From assembly GCA_964019165.1 (NCBI GenBank), contig OZ025273.1, forward strand, positions 1,508,501 to 1,572,500: a stretch of DNA of 64,000 bases. Reading direction: 5' to 3'. The notes below the pieces were generated by a model. It did not search any database and was not told where the DNA came from. It worked only from the letters and a program-made list of their open reading frames with translations. The stretch comes from Mastigias papua. Its lineage: Eukaryota > Cnidaria > Scyphozoa > Rhizostomeae > Mastigiidae. The position numbers and the translations under genes are program-made. This document shows, in pieces, positions 9,713-20,034 of the stretch (positions within the stretch are counted from its first letter, which is position 1; each line of letters starts with the position of its first letter).

Positions 9713-11982
9713 TCAACGGTCCTCAGCCAATCTTCCTGCCTGTGTTGCTGTTGTTCCTAACCAGTTTTCTACGTCCTGTTCCCATCCCCTCACTGGTCTT
9801 CCTCTTCGGCCCTCTATTTTTGCTTCCGGGATATATTTTTCAAGCGACATGTGGCGTTTAATGTGTCCAAAGTACCCGAGCTTAAGTTTTTTGATGTTTT
9901 GCAAGAGTGTTGGGGCTTTGATACCAATTCTAGACAGGACTATTTCATTTGATATCTTATCTGTCCATGAGATTCTCTTAAGCTTTCTGTAGCATTTCAT
10001 TTCAAAGGCTGTTATCCTTTTACTATCTGCATTGTTAATCATCCATGTCTCACAACCGTATATTGCAATGGGAAATCCAATACTTCTTAAACTTCTCCGT
10101 TTGGTGTATATAATTTGTCCCTTTCAGCTGTTTGTCATCTTTTTCAATTTGGATCCCGCCATTGCCAGCTTTCTTCTTGTTTCTGGAGTTGACTTTCCAT
10201 TTGCTTCGATTCGTGCTCCCAGGTATCCAAAACTGGTCACTCTTTCTATTTGTTCTCCATCAATCTTTATTGCAGCCTCATACTTGCATTTGTCTATGTC
10301 CATGGTCTTGGTATTCTTTACATTCAGGTGCAAACCTTTTTGCTCACTATGATATCTAACAGACTGTATAAGAGTTGCAAGCCCTTTTGGGGTTGTGGCT
10401 AGTAAGGCAATATCATCCGCATATCTCAAATCTCTTATAGGGAATCCTTGCAATGTAGGTTCATCATAATCCTCTTCCCTGGGGTTATGCTCCCCTTCTC
10501 TCATAATTCCTCCGAGTAAATGCTGACGAGATGAGGGCATGGTATGCACCCCTGTCTCACACCTTTTGTGATTGGAAACCAGTCCGTTGTTCCACATTCC
10601 AACTGCATCGCCGCTTGTTGTCCTTCGTAGAGCGACCTAATCAGAAGTGCAATTTTAGGATCAAAGTTCATTTCCTTTAGAGTAGTCCACAGCCCTTCAT
10701 GGTTTACACAGTGAAAAGCCTTGGAGTTATCGATAAAGCATGTATGACGACTGGCGTTCACTTCCCGATATTTCTGGACAATCAGAATTAGTCATCAACG
10801 AAGAATAATTGCAATTGATGACCTCCCTCCACTCGAACTCAACGATTCCGAAATAAAACATGTGGAGAAAACCAAGTCTCTAGGTGTCATTATCGATGAA
10901 GGGCTGAAATGGAAGGATCAATATAAATCACTGATAGGAAAGTTAGCCGGTGGTTTATCATCTTTGAAAAAACTTAAAGATGCTCTTCCCCAATCAAAGT
11001 TATGTGATTTATATCACGCTCTCTTTGAGAGTCACCTACGCTACGGAAACGTAGTATGGGGTAGCATCTCTTCATCTGAACTCCAAACACTTTAACGTCT
11101 CCAAAACAGAGCCCTATCAATTATAGAGCGCGCAAGATATACGGACCCGCGGCCTAAAAAATGGCTAAGCGTTGTGAATCTTATTCGCTTTGATCACTGT
11201 GTTATGGTATATAAGATTGTAAACAAACAATGCCCTGAAAGCCTATGGAATATGTTCCAACAGAGATGCTCTATATCACATTATAATACGAGGAATTATA
11301 GAGATCTCCATATTCCCAAGCTAAACCTTGAATTCACCAAAAAGGGCATTAAGGCATTACTCAGGCATTAAGGCTTGGAACCATATTCCAGTTAATATCA
11401 GAGAACTGTCATCACTGCGCCTATTTAAAATTCATCTCAAAAGGCATTTGATGAGCCTTGATACTTAATTCAAGCCCCCTCAAGAACGACTCCCTGTAAG
11501 ATCAGATTCAGTTAATTACTATTTTATATTCTTAGTTTTAGATTTTGTAAGTTGTATTTTACTGAAGGGATATCGTTATTTGAATAAATGAATTATATAT
11601 ATCATGCGTAAGTTAAAGATGTGGTCTTGTGTCTCTCTGTTCTTCTGAAACCTGCCTGTGTATTACTATCTTCTTCCTCACTTTTGCTTTCAATTCTTTT
11701 CATGATGATTTTGAGCAATATTTTGCTTGCATGGTTGATCAATGATATTGCTCTATAATTAGAGCATTGTTGCAGATCTCCTTTCTTTGGTAGTGCTATA
11801 AAGGTTGCTCTTTTCCAGTCAGTAAGCCATTGTCCCGTTTGCCAAATCTTAGTGCACAACTTGTGATACACTTCTATTCCTTCTAATCCACTTGTTTTTA
11901 TCATTCCTGCCTGAAACTTGTCACATCCAGGACTTTTCCCATCTTTTAATGATTTGATAGCCCATTCAACTTCAGATTTCAA
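9713..11982 (-). pseudogene. RTE-like reverse transcriptase, split by a nested insertion
   Basis: Parts in order on the minus strand: 11982-11602 with KDGKSPGCDKFQAGMIK and FIALPKKGDLQQCSNYRAIS (early RT blocks); 10761-10501 with CFIDNSKAFHCVNHEGLW (block A aspartate) and KGVRQGC (block B); 10597-10124 with LRYADDIALLA (catalytic YADD); 10042-9713 with the C-terminal FEMKCYRKLKRISWTD and GRRGRPVRGW blocks. The gap from 11602 to about 10775 is filled by a foreign element. Further frame changes separate the parts after the insertion. In its lineage this enzyme does target-primed reverse transcription together with the upstream endonuclease. Confidence 0.75.
10775..11602 (+). mobile_element. Jockey/CR1-like 3' fragment nested in the RTE-like element
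   Basis: Plus-strand frames at 10862-11095 and 11174-11371 give the C-terminal region of a jockey-superfamily reverse transcriptase: KTKSLGVIIDEGLKWKDQ, HLRYGNVVWGS, and the tail block HYNTRNYRDLHIPKLNLEF. The copy is 5' truncated near 10775, as is usual for target-primed reverse transcription, and ends near 11602 in AT-rich DNA. At 11350-11375 the motif GGCATTAAGGC occurs twice and causes a local frameshift. A stop at 11093 separates the two frames. Confidence 0.7.
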
Positions 11983-12085
11983 AGGTGGTAGGCATGTAGA
12001 TATCTTTTATAGTAGAAGCCCATCTCTTTTCAATCAGAAAGTAATCAATTTGGTTCTTCGTTGCTCCATCTAGTGATGTCCAGGT

Positions 12086-12877
12086 TTACAGCCTTCTTGG
12101 GTGTTTCTCAAACATGGTGTTTTTGATTATTAAGTGATTTGAAATTGCAAAGTCGACAAGTCTGATTCCTCTTTCATTCCCCTCTCCCAGCCCTACATTT
12201 GCAACTATTCCATCTTCTTCAGTATGCTTTTTCGATCCTACTTTGGCATTGAGATCTCCCGAGACGACCAGGATGTTTTGATTTTCTTTGCTATCTATCT
12301 CTTTTTGCAATGCATTATAAAATTGTTCTAGTCCTTCCTCTGTTGACGTAGACATTGGAGCGTATACTTGTATAAGTGTGATATTTTTTACTTGCCCCAA
12401 TAGTGTGATGGTGATGATTCTATCATTCACTGGTTTATATCCTATAAGGCTTCTCACTATTGCTTTTGATAAAAATACGCTCACTCCACTTTGACCTGCT
12501 ATCTCCCTACCTGAGTATATAAATTGTCCACCGCAACTTGTTGTGAAATGGCCACTTTCTGCCAAACGATGTTCAGCAACTCCTAAGATGTCAATATTAT
12601 TTGATTTCGCTCCTTCAATAACAGTATTCAGTTTACCAGCTGCCATGCTTCTGATGTTCCATGTTCCGAGTTTGTGTTTCTTTTTCACCCATTTGTTACG
12701 GATCTTTCTCATCTCTGTAAAGTCGGGCGTTTTGCCGTCATCAGCTAGAATGATATTCCCAGTATGAGTGATACTCCCACCAGCATCGGGCTCTTCCCCA
12801 AATATAATAAGAGGCTCATCCAGCTTGAGGGTCTCACTGTTGAGTCCCATATCGTTCTTTGAGCTGTTTGTAGTCAT
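12086..12877 (-). CDS. Apurinic-type endonuclease domain of the RTE-like element
   Basis: The 263-codon frame starts at 12877. After about 68 residues without known motifs it shows the endonuclease/exonuclease/phosphatase blocks: KLGTWNIRSM near residues 73-82, NNIDILGVAEHRL near 93-105, SGVSVFLS, VNDRIITITL, LIQVYAPMSTSTEE and VVSGDLNAKVGSKK (the GDxN block). This domain nicks target DNA to prime reverse transcription. The last catalytic Ser-Asp-His block is missing from this frame: it ends with FEKHPRRL, where family members continue with a THW-type block, so the frame breaks here. The true start is uncertain. Confidence 0.75.
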   Translation of the reverse strand: MTTNSSKNDMGLNSETLKLDEPLIIFGEEPDAGGSITHTGNIILADDGKTPDFTEMRKIRNKWVKKKHKLGTWNIRSMAAGKLNTVIEGAKSNNIDILGVAEHRLAESGHFTTSCGGQFIYSGREIAGQSGVSVFLSKAIVRSLIGYKPVNDRIITITLLGQVKNITLIQVYAPMSTSTEEGLEQFYNALQKEIDSKENQNILVVSGDLNAKVGSKKHTEEDGIVANVGLGEGNERGIRLVDFAISNHLIIKNTMFEKHPRRL

Positions 12878-13187
12878 GTTCGCGTTTCCTTGGCAAGAAA
12901 TACTTGTAGTAGTTTGCCGTTGCTTTCTACAAGAGCAGTATCCTTACTGGACATGTGTCCCAGCCATTGGCACATGAAAGTGCAAGACCAGCTCTGGAGT
13001 TCCCCCAGCTGTTCTCACTCTTCATCCATCGTCTGCCTGTCACGACTTCACGCTACCCTGATCGGGAGGCTGAGCGGGTACGTGGCCTTGCCCAAGGGCC
13101 TCCCGCAGACTAGTGGAGGGAAGGAGTCGTCTTAACACTCCTATTGGCAGATTTATCCCTGCCCCATTTCCGCTCTAAGATGCATTA
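12878..13187 (-). other. 5' untranslated region of the RTE-like element
   Basis: This GC-richer stretch precedes the endonuclease frame and ends at the TTA duplication of the next element. It has no long open frame on the minus strand. A promoter would be expected here in an intact copy; none can be pointed to. Confidence 0.4.
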
Positions 13188-14030
13188 AGGCTGTGTTACA
13201 CGTAAAAATATTCAACGTGAATGATGCTATTTTAATCCCAAGGAATTTATTCTTCAATTATTCTTCCGTGTATACTGTTCAAGAATATGTCAAGGAATAT
13301 TTTTATCACGTCATCAGACTATTGTCTGAATATCTTGTCAATATGAATTAATTCAAACTAGTTTTACTTAAAGCGCGCATCGAAGAATATTAAAACAATA
13401 GAATGAAGTGTCAACGCCTGTGTCATGAGGTTTCTGACTTAGTGAAGATCGGAAAGAAGAGAAAATGGAGCAAACAAACGAATTTACTCGAGGGCTTTTT
13501 CGAAGATATTTACAGGAAAGACACGCTGCAAGTACACCGCCTCCCGGAGCAGCATGTCTTTAGCAAATTTATCACATGGTCTTACCAGGGCCGCATTTGA
13601 ACTGCCATACTGAAGGGGGTGCCTAGGACACAAGTTTGCTTATAAAAGAAGGAATTTCGTAAATACAGAACACTACATTCTTCTATATGAAAAAACTAGC
13701 CGATTTGGAAGCGAGTATGTTTCCTCGTCCGATACCATTGCCTGGCCTACTACAAAACTGAGTTGTTTTCATAGCAATTATGAATATGCCCATCTTGATA
13801 TTCTTCAATTATTCTTGTGTGTAAACGCTTGAAGATTATTCCAAAATTAGTAGAACCCACTTTATTCTTTCTTTAGAAGAATATTCAGACAATAGGTAGT
13901 TTGGTGAAGTGATATTAGTATTCTTTGACAAATTCTTCAGTGGGATACACGGAAGAATAATAGAAGAATAAATCCCTTGGGATTAAAATGGCATTATTCT
14001 TGTTGAATGTTCTTACGTGTAACCCGGCCT
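13188..14030. mobile_element. 843-base Harbinger-type element with about 85-base inverted termini
   Basis: TTA stands on both sides (13185-13187 and 14031-14033). The left end AGGCTGTGTTACACGT matches the complement of the right end ACGTGTAACCCGGCCT, and the inverted repeat extends inwards over AATTTATTCTTC and its complement to roughly 85 bases. A 3-base TTA duplication and AGGC/GGCC ends fit PIF/Harbinger. The one internal open frame (13403-13600) has no transposase motif, so the element looks nonautonomous. Confidence 0.75.
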
Positions 14031-14033
14031 TTA

Positions 14034-14142
14034 AAAATCTTAAATTGTAACAACGGAAGTGGGCGTGATTTGTTGACGTTGCCCTTATTCTTTATGGTTT
14101 TGCGAATGTAAGGATATCTAGCATACCCAAGATCCAATAAAT
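14034..14142. other. Spacer between Harbinger-type element and Ty3/gypsy LTR
   Basis: Short unassigned sequence; it should hold the target site of the Ty3/gypsy insertion, but no clear duplication is visible. Confidence 0.4.
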
Positions 14143-14291
14143 TATAGCAGTAATCGAAACTCATAGAGAATACTTCTATTTGCTACTCGTTGAGAACTAT
14201 CTCAGAATGAGCAGTGTTTATTATTAAGCATAAATATATACAGAAGGTATTGTGTAATTATACTGTTCAACAAGACGGGGGCATTCCTACA
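14143..14291 (-). repeat. 3' LTR of the split Ty3/gypsy element
   Basis: About 149 bases, starting TGTAGGAATGCC on the minus strand directly after a purine tract (AGGGAGGGGGAAA). It matches 33214-33360 along its whole length with scattered differences. Its last bases read TATA where the other copy has TACA. Confidence 0.8.
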
Positions 14292-14320
14292 TTTCCCCCT
14301 CCCTATAATCTGATAGCGTC

Positions 14321-15523
14321 TCAAGGTATTTTGTCATAAAATTGTCTGGGTCGTCTCACTATTTCAGGACATTGTCTATGAGGCGTTGCATTGACTGAGT
14401 CTGAATCCTCTGTATCTGACTCAAAGTCAGGTGTCGCATCACTGGTTGCACTATTTTCTTCCTCTTCAGATGAACTACTTGTCATTGCATCCGAGTGATG
14501 GATTTCCCTGAATTTCTTGGCGCCCTTGTCAGTTTGATTTCTCTGTATCAAATGCAATTTCATCATTATCTTCATTCGTACCCGATTTAAATGGTATCGG
14601 TCTGTCATGATGCACAATTTTCTTTGCCGATGTATTTGTGTTATAAATTTCAAAGTTTACTCCGTTAGGCAGTTTTCGTAATACAGTCCATGGACCACTA
14701 TATCTTGGTGCTAACTTACGATTTTCCCCAGTCTTGTAATACTTTACTTTCAACAATACTTTCTCCCCTTTCTTGATGATTTATAAGCCGAAGATTCTTG
14801 TTGTATTGGGCTGGCGTTTTGAATTTGCTAAGTTGTAAATTATGAAAAACTATATCAAAAACATCTTTTAAAATTAATTGACGCTCTTGTGCATAAGTCA
14901 TCGGAGTATTAGAGTCATCTGCAGAGGGTTCATTATCACAAAACTAGACGTCAATTGGTAACCGAGCGGACCGACCAAAGACCACATAGTACTGACTACA
15001 TTTTATTGCTTTACTTTCACCTGTGTTTAAAGCAAAATGTAACTTCCGGAAGAAGAGACCTCCATTTATACTGGGGCAATTTCGTGATAGTATGAGCGAT
15101 CTTAAAATGTCCTTAACATTACGAACGTTACGTTCTGCAAACCCATTGCCTTGCGAATGGTACGCGGAAGAACGACGCTTTGCAATACCCAATGCGTTAC
15201 ATATTTCTCTAATAGTATCACCATCAACGTTAGATCCTTGATCACTGAGTATGTAATAAGGTGCTCCATGAATGTAGATCCAATGTGATAACAAATCCTC
15301 AACAATAACAGAAGCTGTCTGGTCTTTCAGCGGTACAGTAGTAATATATTTTGAGAATACGTCTCCAATAAGTAGAAAATACTGGAAGCCATGATGATCT
15401 TTAGGCATAAATGCAATATCAAGCGAAATGAAATGCATTGGTGCATCTGAAATTGTCATTGGAACAAGAGGGGCTTTGGGAGGACGTGAAGGGCATCTCG
15501 TTTGCTGACAGATCGAACATTTG
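14321..15523 (-). pseudogene. Ty3/gypsy integrase core and C-terminal domain
   Basis: The frame from 15523 begins inside the H2C2 zinc finger at its Cys pair (KCSICQQTR) and runs through the core: LDIAFMPKDHHGFQYF (first catalytic Asp), ILSDQGSNVDGD (second Asp) and YHSQGNGFAERNVRNVK (catalytic Glu) to 14944. After a stop and frame changes, 14901-14716 and 14756-14529 give the C-terminal GPY/F-like module (KLAPRYSGPWTVLRKLPNG), and 14653-14321 an acidic serine-rich tail. The preceding 71 bases of open frame (15524-15594) belong to the inserted Harbinger end. Confidence 0.8.
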
Positions 15524-15655
15524 GGCGCCGTGCACATGGGAGCGGATCCGTTTGGGTCTGATCCCAAACTGGAGCGGATAGGCCTTGCGTACACATGAGA
15601 CCTGCTCTATCCGATCCAGTTTGGGTCTGCTATCTGTATTAGTTTGGGTTGGATA

Positions 15656-16018
15656 GAAAATGTGGAACATGTTCATTGAAAAGAGCAGTAGATATGATTT
15701 ACGCTCTAATAACCTGCTAATGCTGCCTCAAACCAACACTATTAGATATGGAAATGACAGTTTAACCTTTCGAGGCAGTATATTATGGAACTACCTTGAG
15801 AATGAAATTAAAAGCAAAACCTCCGTCTGCTCATTTAGAAAATTATAAAAAGCTGGAGTGGAGAGGAATGTAATTGTAAAATTTGTAATTAAAAAAAACA
15901 TCGCTTTTTAAAATTTCATTTTATATCGGTTTCGTGTATATTATTGTAAATAGTTGGTCTAAATTAGTTTAACCTATGGTAAAACCAACTTAAAAGATTT
16001 TTATTATTATTATTATTT
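15656..16018 (+). mobile_element. Jockey/CR1-like 3' end with (TTA)n tail
   Basis: The frame 15660-15848 encodes the C-terminal block YDLRSNNLLMLPQTNTIRYG followed by SLTFRGSILWNYL, matching the tail of the element at 56403-57688. The 3' untranslated part shares TGTAAATAGTTGG and AAACCAACT with that element, so they are one family. The copy is strongly 5' truncated near 15656 and ends in TTATTATTATTATTATT. This tail is the left boundary of the R4/Dong array, so the tail seems to have been their first target. Confidence 0.7.
16000..16018. repeat. (TTA)n tract, left boundary of R4/Dong copy A
   Basis: About six TTA units. On the minus strand this is (TAA)n, the target of Dong-type elements. 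Confidence 0.85.
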
Positions 16019-16109
16019 TATAGCTTTCGCACAGGCAGTTCTTAATGCCGAAATTTTCCTCTTGGGTGGGCTACAACTAATAGCCAAGAGCCAAGTGGCT
16101 GCTTTCACT

Positions 16110-19100
16110 TCACATGTCTAAGATTTTCCTGAGTATCCTAGCTGTTCCCAACAAGACTGATTTTTGTACCATTCCAACGTTCAATTTAATACCAAGTGTG
16201 TCCACCCATCCACTGAAGCCTTTGCTAATACACCCTAGAGCTCCTACAACAACTGGTAGAACAGCAACCTTTTTCAGCGACCAAAGTCTTTTCAGCTCTA
16301 TCTTTAGGTTTTGATATTTTTCAATTTTCTCCATTTCTTTCTCACGTATCCTACAGTCACCTGGTACAGCAATATCAATGATGACACATGATTTCTTCTT
16401 TTTATCCACCAAGACTAAGTCGGGTCTCCTTGCCTCAATAACATTATCACACTGGATATTCATATCCCAGAGTAATTTAACATCATCATCTTCCACAATT
16501 CCCTCAGGGCAATGCTCATACCACTTCTCTGTTCTCACAAGGTTATGCTTCTCACACAACTTCCAATGGACCAATTTTGCAACTGTGTCATGTCTTCTCT
16601 TATACTCACGTTGCGCTAGCTTTTTGCATTCACATATTATATGCTGTACAGTTTCCATCTTTTCACCACACATTCTACATAATGGATTGTCCGATGTTTT
16701 GTCAATTTTATTCTTTGTATAGTTTGTCCTTAAGGCTTGTTCTTGTGCAGCACATATTGTTGCTTCGGTTTGCACTTTGAGATCACTTTGCACCAACCAT
16801 TTCCAAGATAACTCTTTATCTATCTCTTCAGCCATCTCACGAGCAAATTGTCCATGCATTCTCTTTCATGCCATCTATTTTTAAACTCATTTTGGCTATT
16901 TCTTTTGAAGTCTTCCTTCCTCATGAGATTTTCAGTCTTGATGGTACCAACTCTCATTACGCCTTTGAGTAATAGTTCATTCGATTCACTCACATACAAT
17001 CCCAAATTATTCTCTTCCGATCTTACACATGTTTCAATGCTTATCAAGCCTCTTCCTCCATGATTTCGTTTCAAATACAGTCGATCAATGTCACTCTTCG
17101 GATGAAGGGCCCCATACATCGTCAAAGTCTTTCTCGTTGTCCTGTCCATTTGCTTCAACTCATCTACCTTCCAGTTAATAATTCCAGCTCCATATCTTAA
17201 CAGTGCAACCGCCCAAGTATTAATTGCTTGAATCTTATTCTTACCATTCAATTTGGATTTTAATATTAACCTCAACCTTCTTTTATACTCTGCTGTGACT
17301 TTATGTTTCATTTCGTGTTCTTTTATCTCATCCAACTCTAAAATACCCAGATAAGTATACCCATTCTCATCTACTACTTTCATTATTTCCTGGTTAGGTA
17401 AATGAATTCCATCAAACTTAACAAGTTTCCCTCTCTTCATTATAACCACTCCACATTTCCTTAAACCAAATTCCATACCGATATCTTCACTAAATGTGAA
17501 CACTGTTTGTACTAAACTATCTATCTGGTCGTTGCTTTTTCCAAAGAGTTTGAGGTCATCCATGAAGAGAAGATGATTAAGTCTAAATTCTTTCCCACCC
17601 CATTCATAAGAAGCTCTTACTTTTCTTAACAGAAGAGACAAAGGAATCATACAAACAACAAAAATCAATGGCGACAAACTATCTCCTTGGAAAATGCCTC
17701 TTTTGACATCAATCTCGCATAAATCAGACCCATTTGAAGTTAAACGAAGTTTCCATTTCTTCATGCTTTTCCCAATAAAACTTCTCACATTGTCAGCAAT
17801 GCCAATCATATCAAGACACTCTAGAATCCAACTATGTGGGATAAGATCATAGGCCTTTCTATAGTCTATCCACGCCATAGCAAGATTTGTTTTTCGTTTC
17901 CTACAATCTTTAAGTATTGTCTTATCTATCAGTAACTGATCCTTCGTTCCCTTGCTTTTCCTCCTGCAGCCCTTTTGCTCCTCTGGAAGTAAGTGACTGT
18001 TTTCCATGAAAAGGTACATATCCTCGGCAACCATACCAGTAAATAATTTCCACATAAGTGGAAGACAGGTTATTGGTCTAAAGTTTTCGACAGAGTTTCC
18101 CTTTGCTGCATCCTTTTGACATAGCACTGTTCTTCCGTATGTCATCCAAGATGGTATTTCTTTTGTCCCTTCTAGTATCAAATTTAACTGGGTAGCTATC
18201 CTTTTATGCATACTAGCAAGCCTTTTTATCCAAAACCCTTGAACCCCATCAAGTCCGGGTGCCTTCCAGTTTGGCATCTTCCTGCATTGTTTCTTTACTT
18301 TATCTTCAGTTATCTCCACATTCTGCTGGTCTACTCTCACAATCTCCTCTTTCAGATCACTCAACCAATCAGCTTCTTTATTGTGCTCTTTCTCAACACT
18401 CCATATTCGATTCCAGAATGTCCTACATTCCTTGGCATCTGGTATGTCTCTATTACTACTCACTGTTTGTCCATTGAACTCGTTATAAATTTTCTTTTGA
18501 TCCACTTTGAACAATCTATTAATTTTATAATGATGAATCCTTTGTTCGTACCGTGCTAGTTTAGCAGCTTTTGCAATGACCCTTTGCTTTAATTCTTCAA
18601 TCACTACTATTAAACCCTTTCGCTTTACCCTATGCTTTTCCTCGACCAGCTTAGCCTTACCCTCTTTGCCTGCACCAATTTGCCCTTTTCTTATCCTGTC
18701 GAGAATGTTGATATCCTTTCTCAACTGCTTTATGTCTTCCCCAATACGTCTCTTCCACCATGGATCCTTCTTGTTCCCGCCTTCATACCTTTTGAGACCT
18801 AATTGATCTGCAACCCAAACACCTGCAGCTTTAATAAGATTATTTGTCTGGGTTATATCTTTTGTTTCAATCAATTCAATCACCCTGTTCACCTTGGCCG
18901 TTGTTCTACTCAGAATGTTCATATCAACTTTTTTAAAAGAAATACTATCAGCCTTTCTACCACTAACCAGAATTTCATTCAATTGAGCAACAACATGCTG
19001 TGCTTCCTCATCTAATGTCTCAACATTAGCATTCATACTGTTTAGTAAATCATGCGAATCATCAGCAATCTGCTCATTTCCCTCATTTGTTCTTACCATG

Positions 19101-19522
19101 TCTCCCTCTGTTTGGTTCTCTTCCACATTCTCAATACTTTCATTCACCATCACATTCTCTGCATCTATCATCCTTCGGATATTTTCAAGCTCCAAATTAG
19201 AGAGCCAACCGTTTGTCCTAATTGCCCTTGCCTGATCGCATAATCTTTGCTCAGTGATTTCAAAGATCCCATGTTCTTCCCATTCTTTCATCATCCGTTG
19301 TCTGTATCCTCTAATCGGTTTACCTTCATCATCAAAAGGCTTACTTCTAAAATAACATTCCATAACAACCTTGTTCACGTTCTTAGACCATTTCGTTCTG
19401 ACAGTAGCATGATGACGACCGGGTCCCCGCTGTCGAACTGGGGAACACCTGCCGGGCGAAGAACCTTCTCCTAAAGGTCCAGTTCTATTTACGCCGTTAT
19501 CTCTAAAAGTTTGATTTGACAT
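16110..19522 (-). pseudogene. R4/Dong polyprotein, copy A, one frameshift
   Basis: From the ATG at 19522 a 900-codon frame contains an N-terminal helical DNA-binding-like region (TKWSKNVNKVVMECYF), RT blocks WKAPGLDGVQGFWIK, AMAWIDYRKAYDLIP (block A), GIFQGDSLSPLIF (block B) and FMDDLKLF (residues 653-660). A one-base shift near 16855 moves the frame; the shifted frame down to 16110 carries the CCHC motif C-x2-C-x7-H-x4-C (CRMCGEKMETVQHIICEC, 16679 downwards) and the nuclease core RRPDLVLVDKK...IDIAVP. Without the shift the product would be about 1140 residues, close to the other copies. FMDD replaces the usual YADD, as in related copies. The copy is recently broken rather than ancient. Confidence 0.85.
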
Positions 19523-19910
19523 TTCACTTATAAAAGGTCTAGTGGATTTTAGGTTACACTACCACCGGTATTTTTATCGAGACACCATCTCTAGATGATT
19601 GCCAACCAAGGCTAAAGAGCGCTTCATCTGCCCATAAAGTAGTGAAGTTTAGGTTGCACCACCACCAGTGTTTTTATTGTGACACCATCACTAGGAAGGT
19701 TGCCAACCAAGGCTGAAGAGTCCCTCCCACCCATGAAACAGACTAGCCCCCGCCGGACGCCAACCCGGTACTTCGTAGCCTCGGGGAGAGCTAACAGGTA
19801 CTACACCTTGGTCAAGGGTGACCAGGAGGTAGTTGTGGCTAAGGGTAACCTCATTATCCCACGTCGAAACTCCACAACCGGATGCAGTTTTTTGTCATAC
19901 CCAGGACAAT
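19523..19910 (-). other. 5' leader of R4/Dong copy A with an internal tandem duplication
   Basis: The outer part (about 19646-19910) is nearly the same as the leader of copy C. The inner part repeats a module of about 100 bases: 19545-19642 and 19646-19740 both contain AGGTT-C-AC-ACCACC, TTTTTAT, GACACCATC and TTGCCAACCAAGGCT in the same order. The leader likely holds the promoter or RNA structure needed for processing; this is inference. Confidence 0.75.

Positions 19911-19938
<28 letters not shown>
19911..19938. repeat. (TTA)n tract between copies A and B
   Basis: About nine TTA units ending in TATATATA; it is the 5' border of copy A and the 3' border of copy B. Confidence 0.9.
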
Positions 19939-19943
<5 letters not shown>

Positions 19944-20034
19944 CAAACAGCTAAATTAAGCCAATAGTTAAGACTACCAAAGTTTGTTAGTCTAGTTATT
20001 TTACAATGTACATGACAGTCTGAGGTCCTAATGT

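Larger units (their letters stand above)
9643..13187 (-). mobile_element. RTE-like non-LTR retrotransposon, interrupted
   Basis: On the minus strand this copy holds a 5' untranslated part (about 13187-12878), an apurinic endonuclease-type domain (12877-12086), and a reverse transcriptase in broken frames (11982-9713). A plus-strand jockey/CR1-like 3' fragment (about 10775-11602) cuts the reverse transcriptase between its early and middle blocks. The order endonuclease then RT and the C-terminal GRRGRPVRGWEQDVENWL block fit the RTE group (often predicted as craniofacial development protein 2-like). It is not functional. Confidence 0.7.
16019..19910 (-). mobile_element. R4/Dong-type non-LTR retrotransposon, copy A
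   Basis: About 3.9 kb between (TTA)n tracts at 16000-16018 and 19911-19938. It holds a 5' leader (19910-19523), one long frame with a single frameshift (19522-16110) and a short 3' part (16109-16019). A single reading frame with RT and a C-terminal restriction-like endonuclease, plus location in TAA repeats, identifies the R4/Dong group. The orientation is the same as copies B and C. Confidence 0.85.

Noticed and set aside
13403..13600. 65-codon frame inside the 843-base Harbinger-type element as a transposase
   Set aside because: It shows none of the Harbinger transposase or Myb/SANT blocks.
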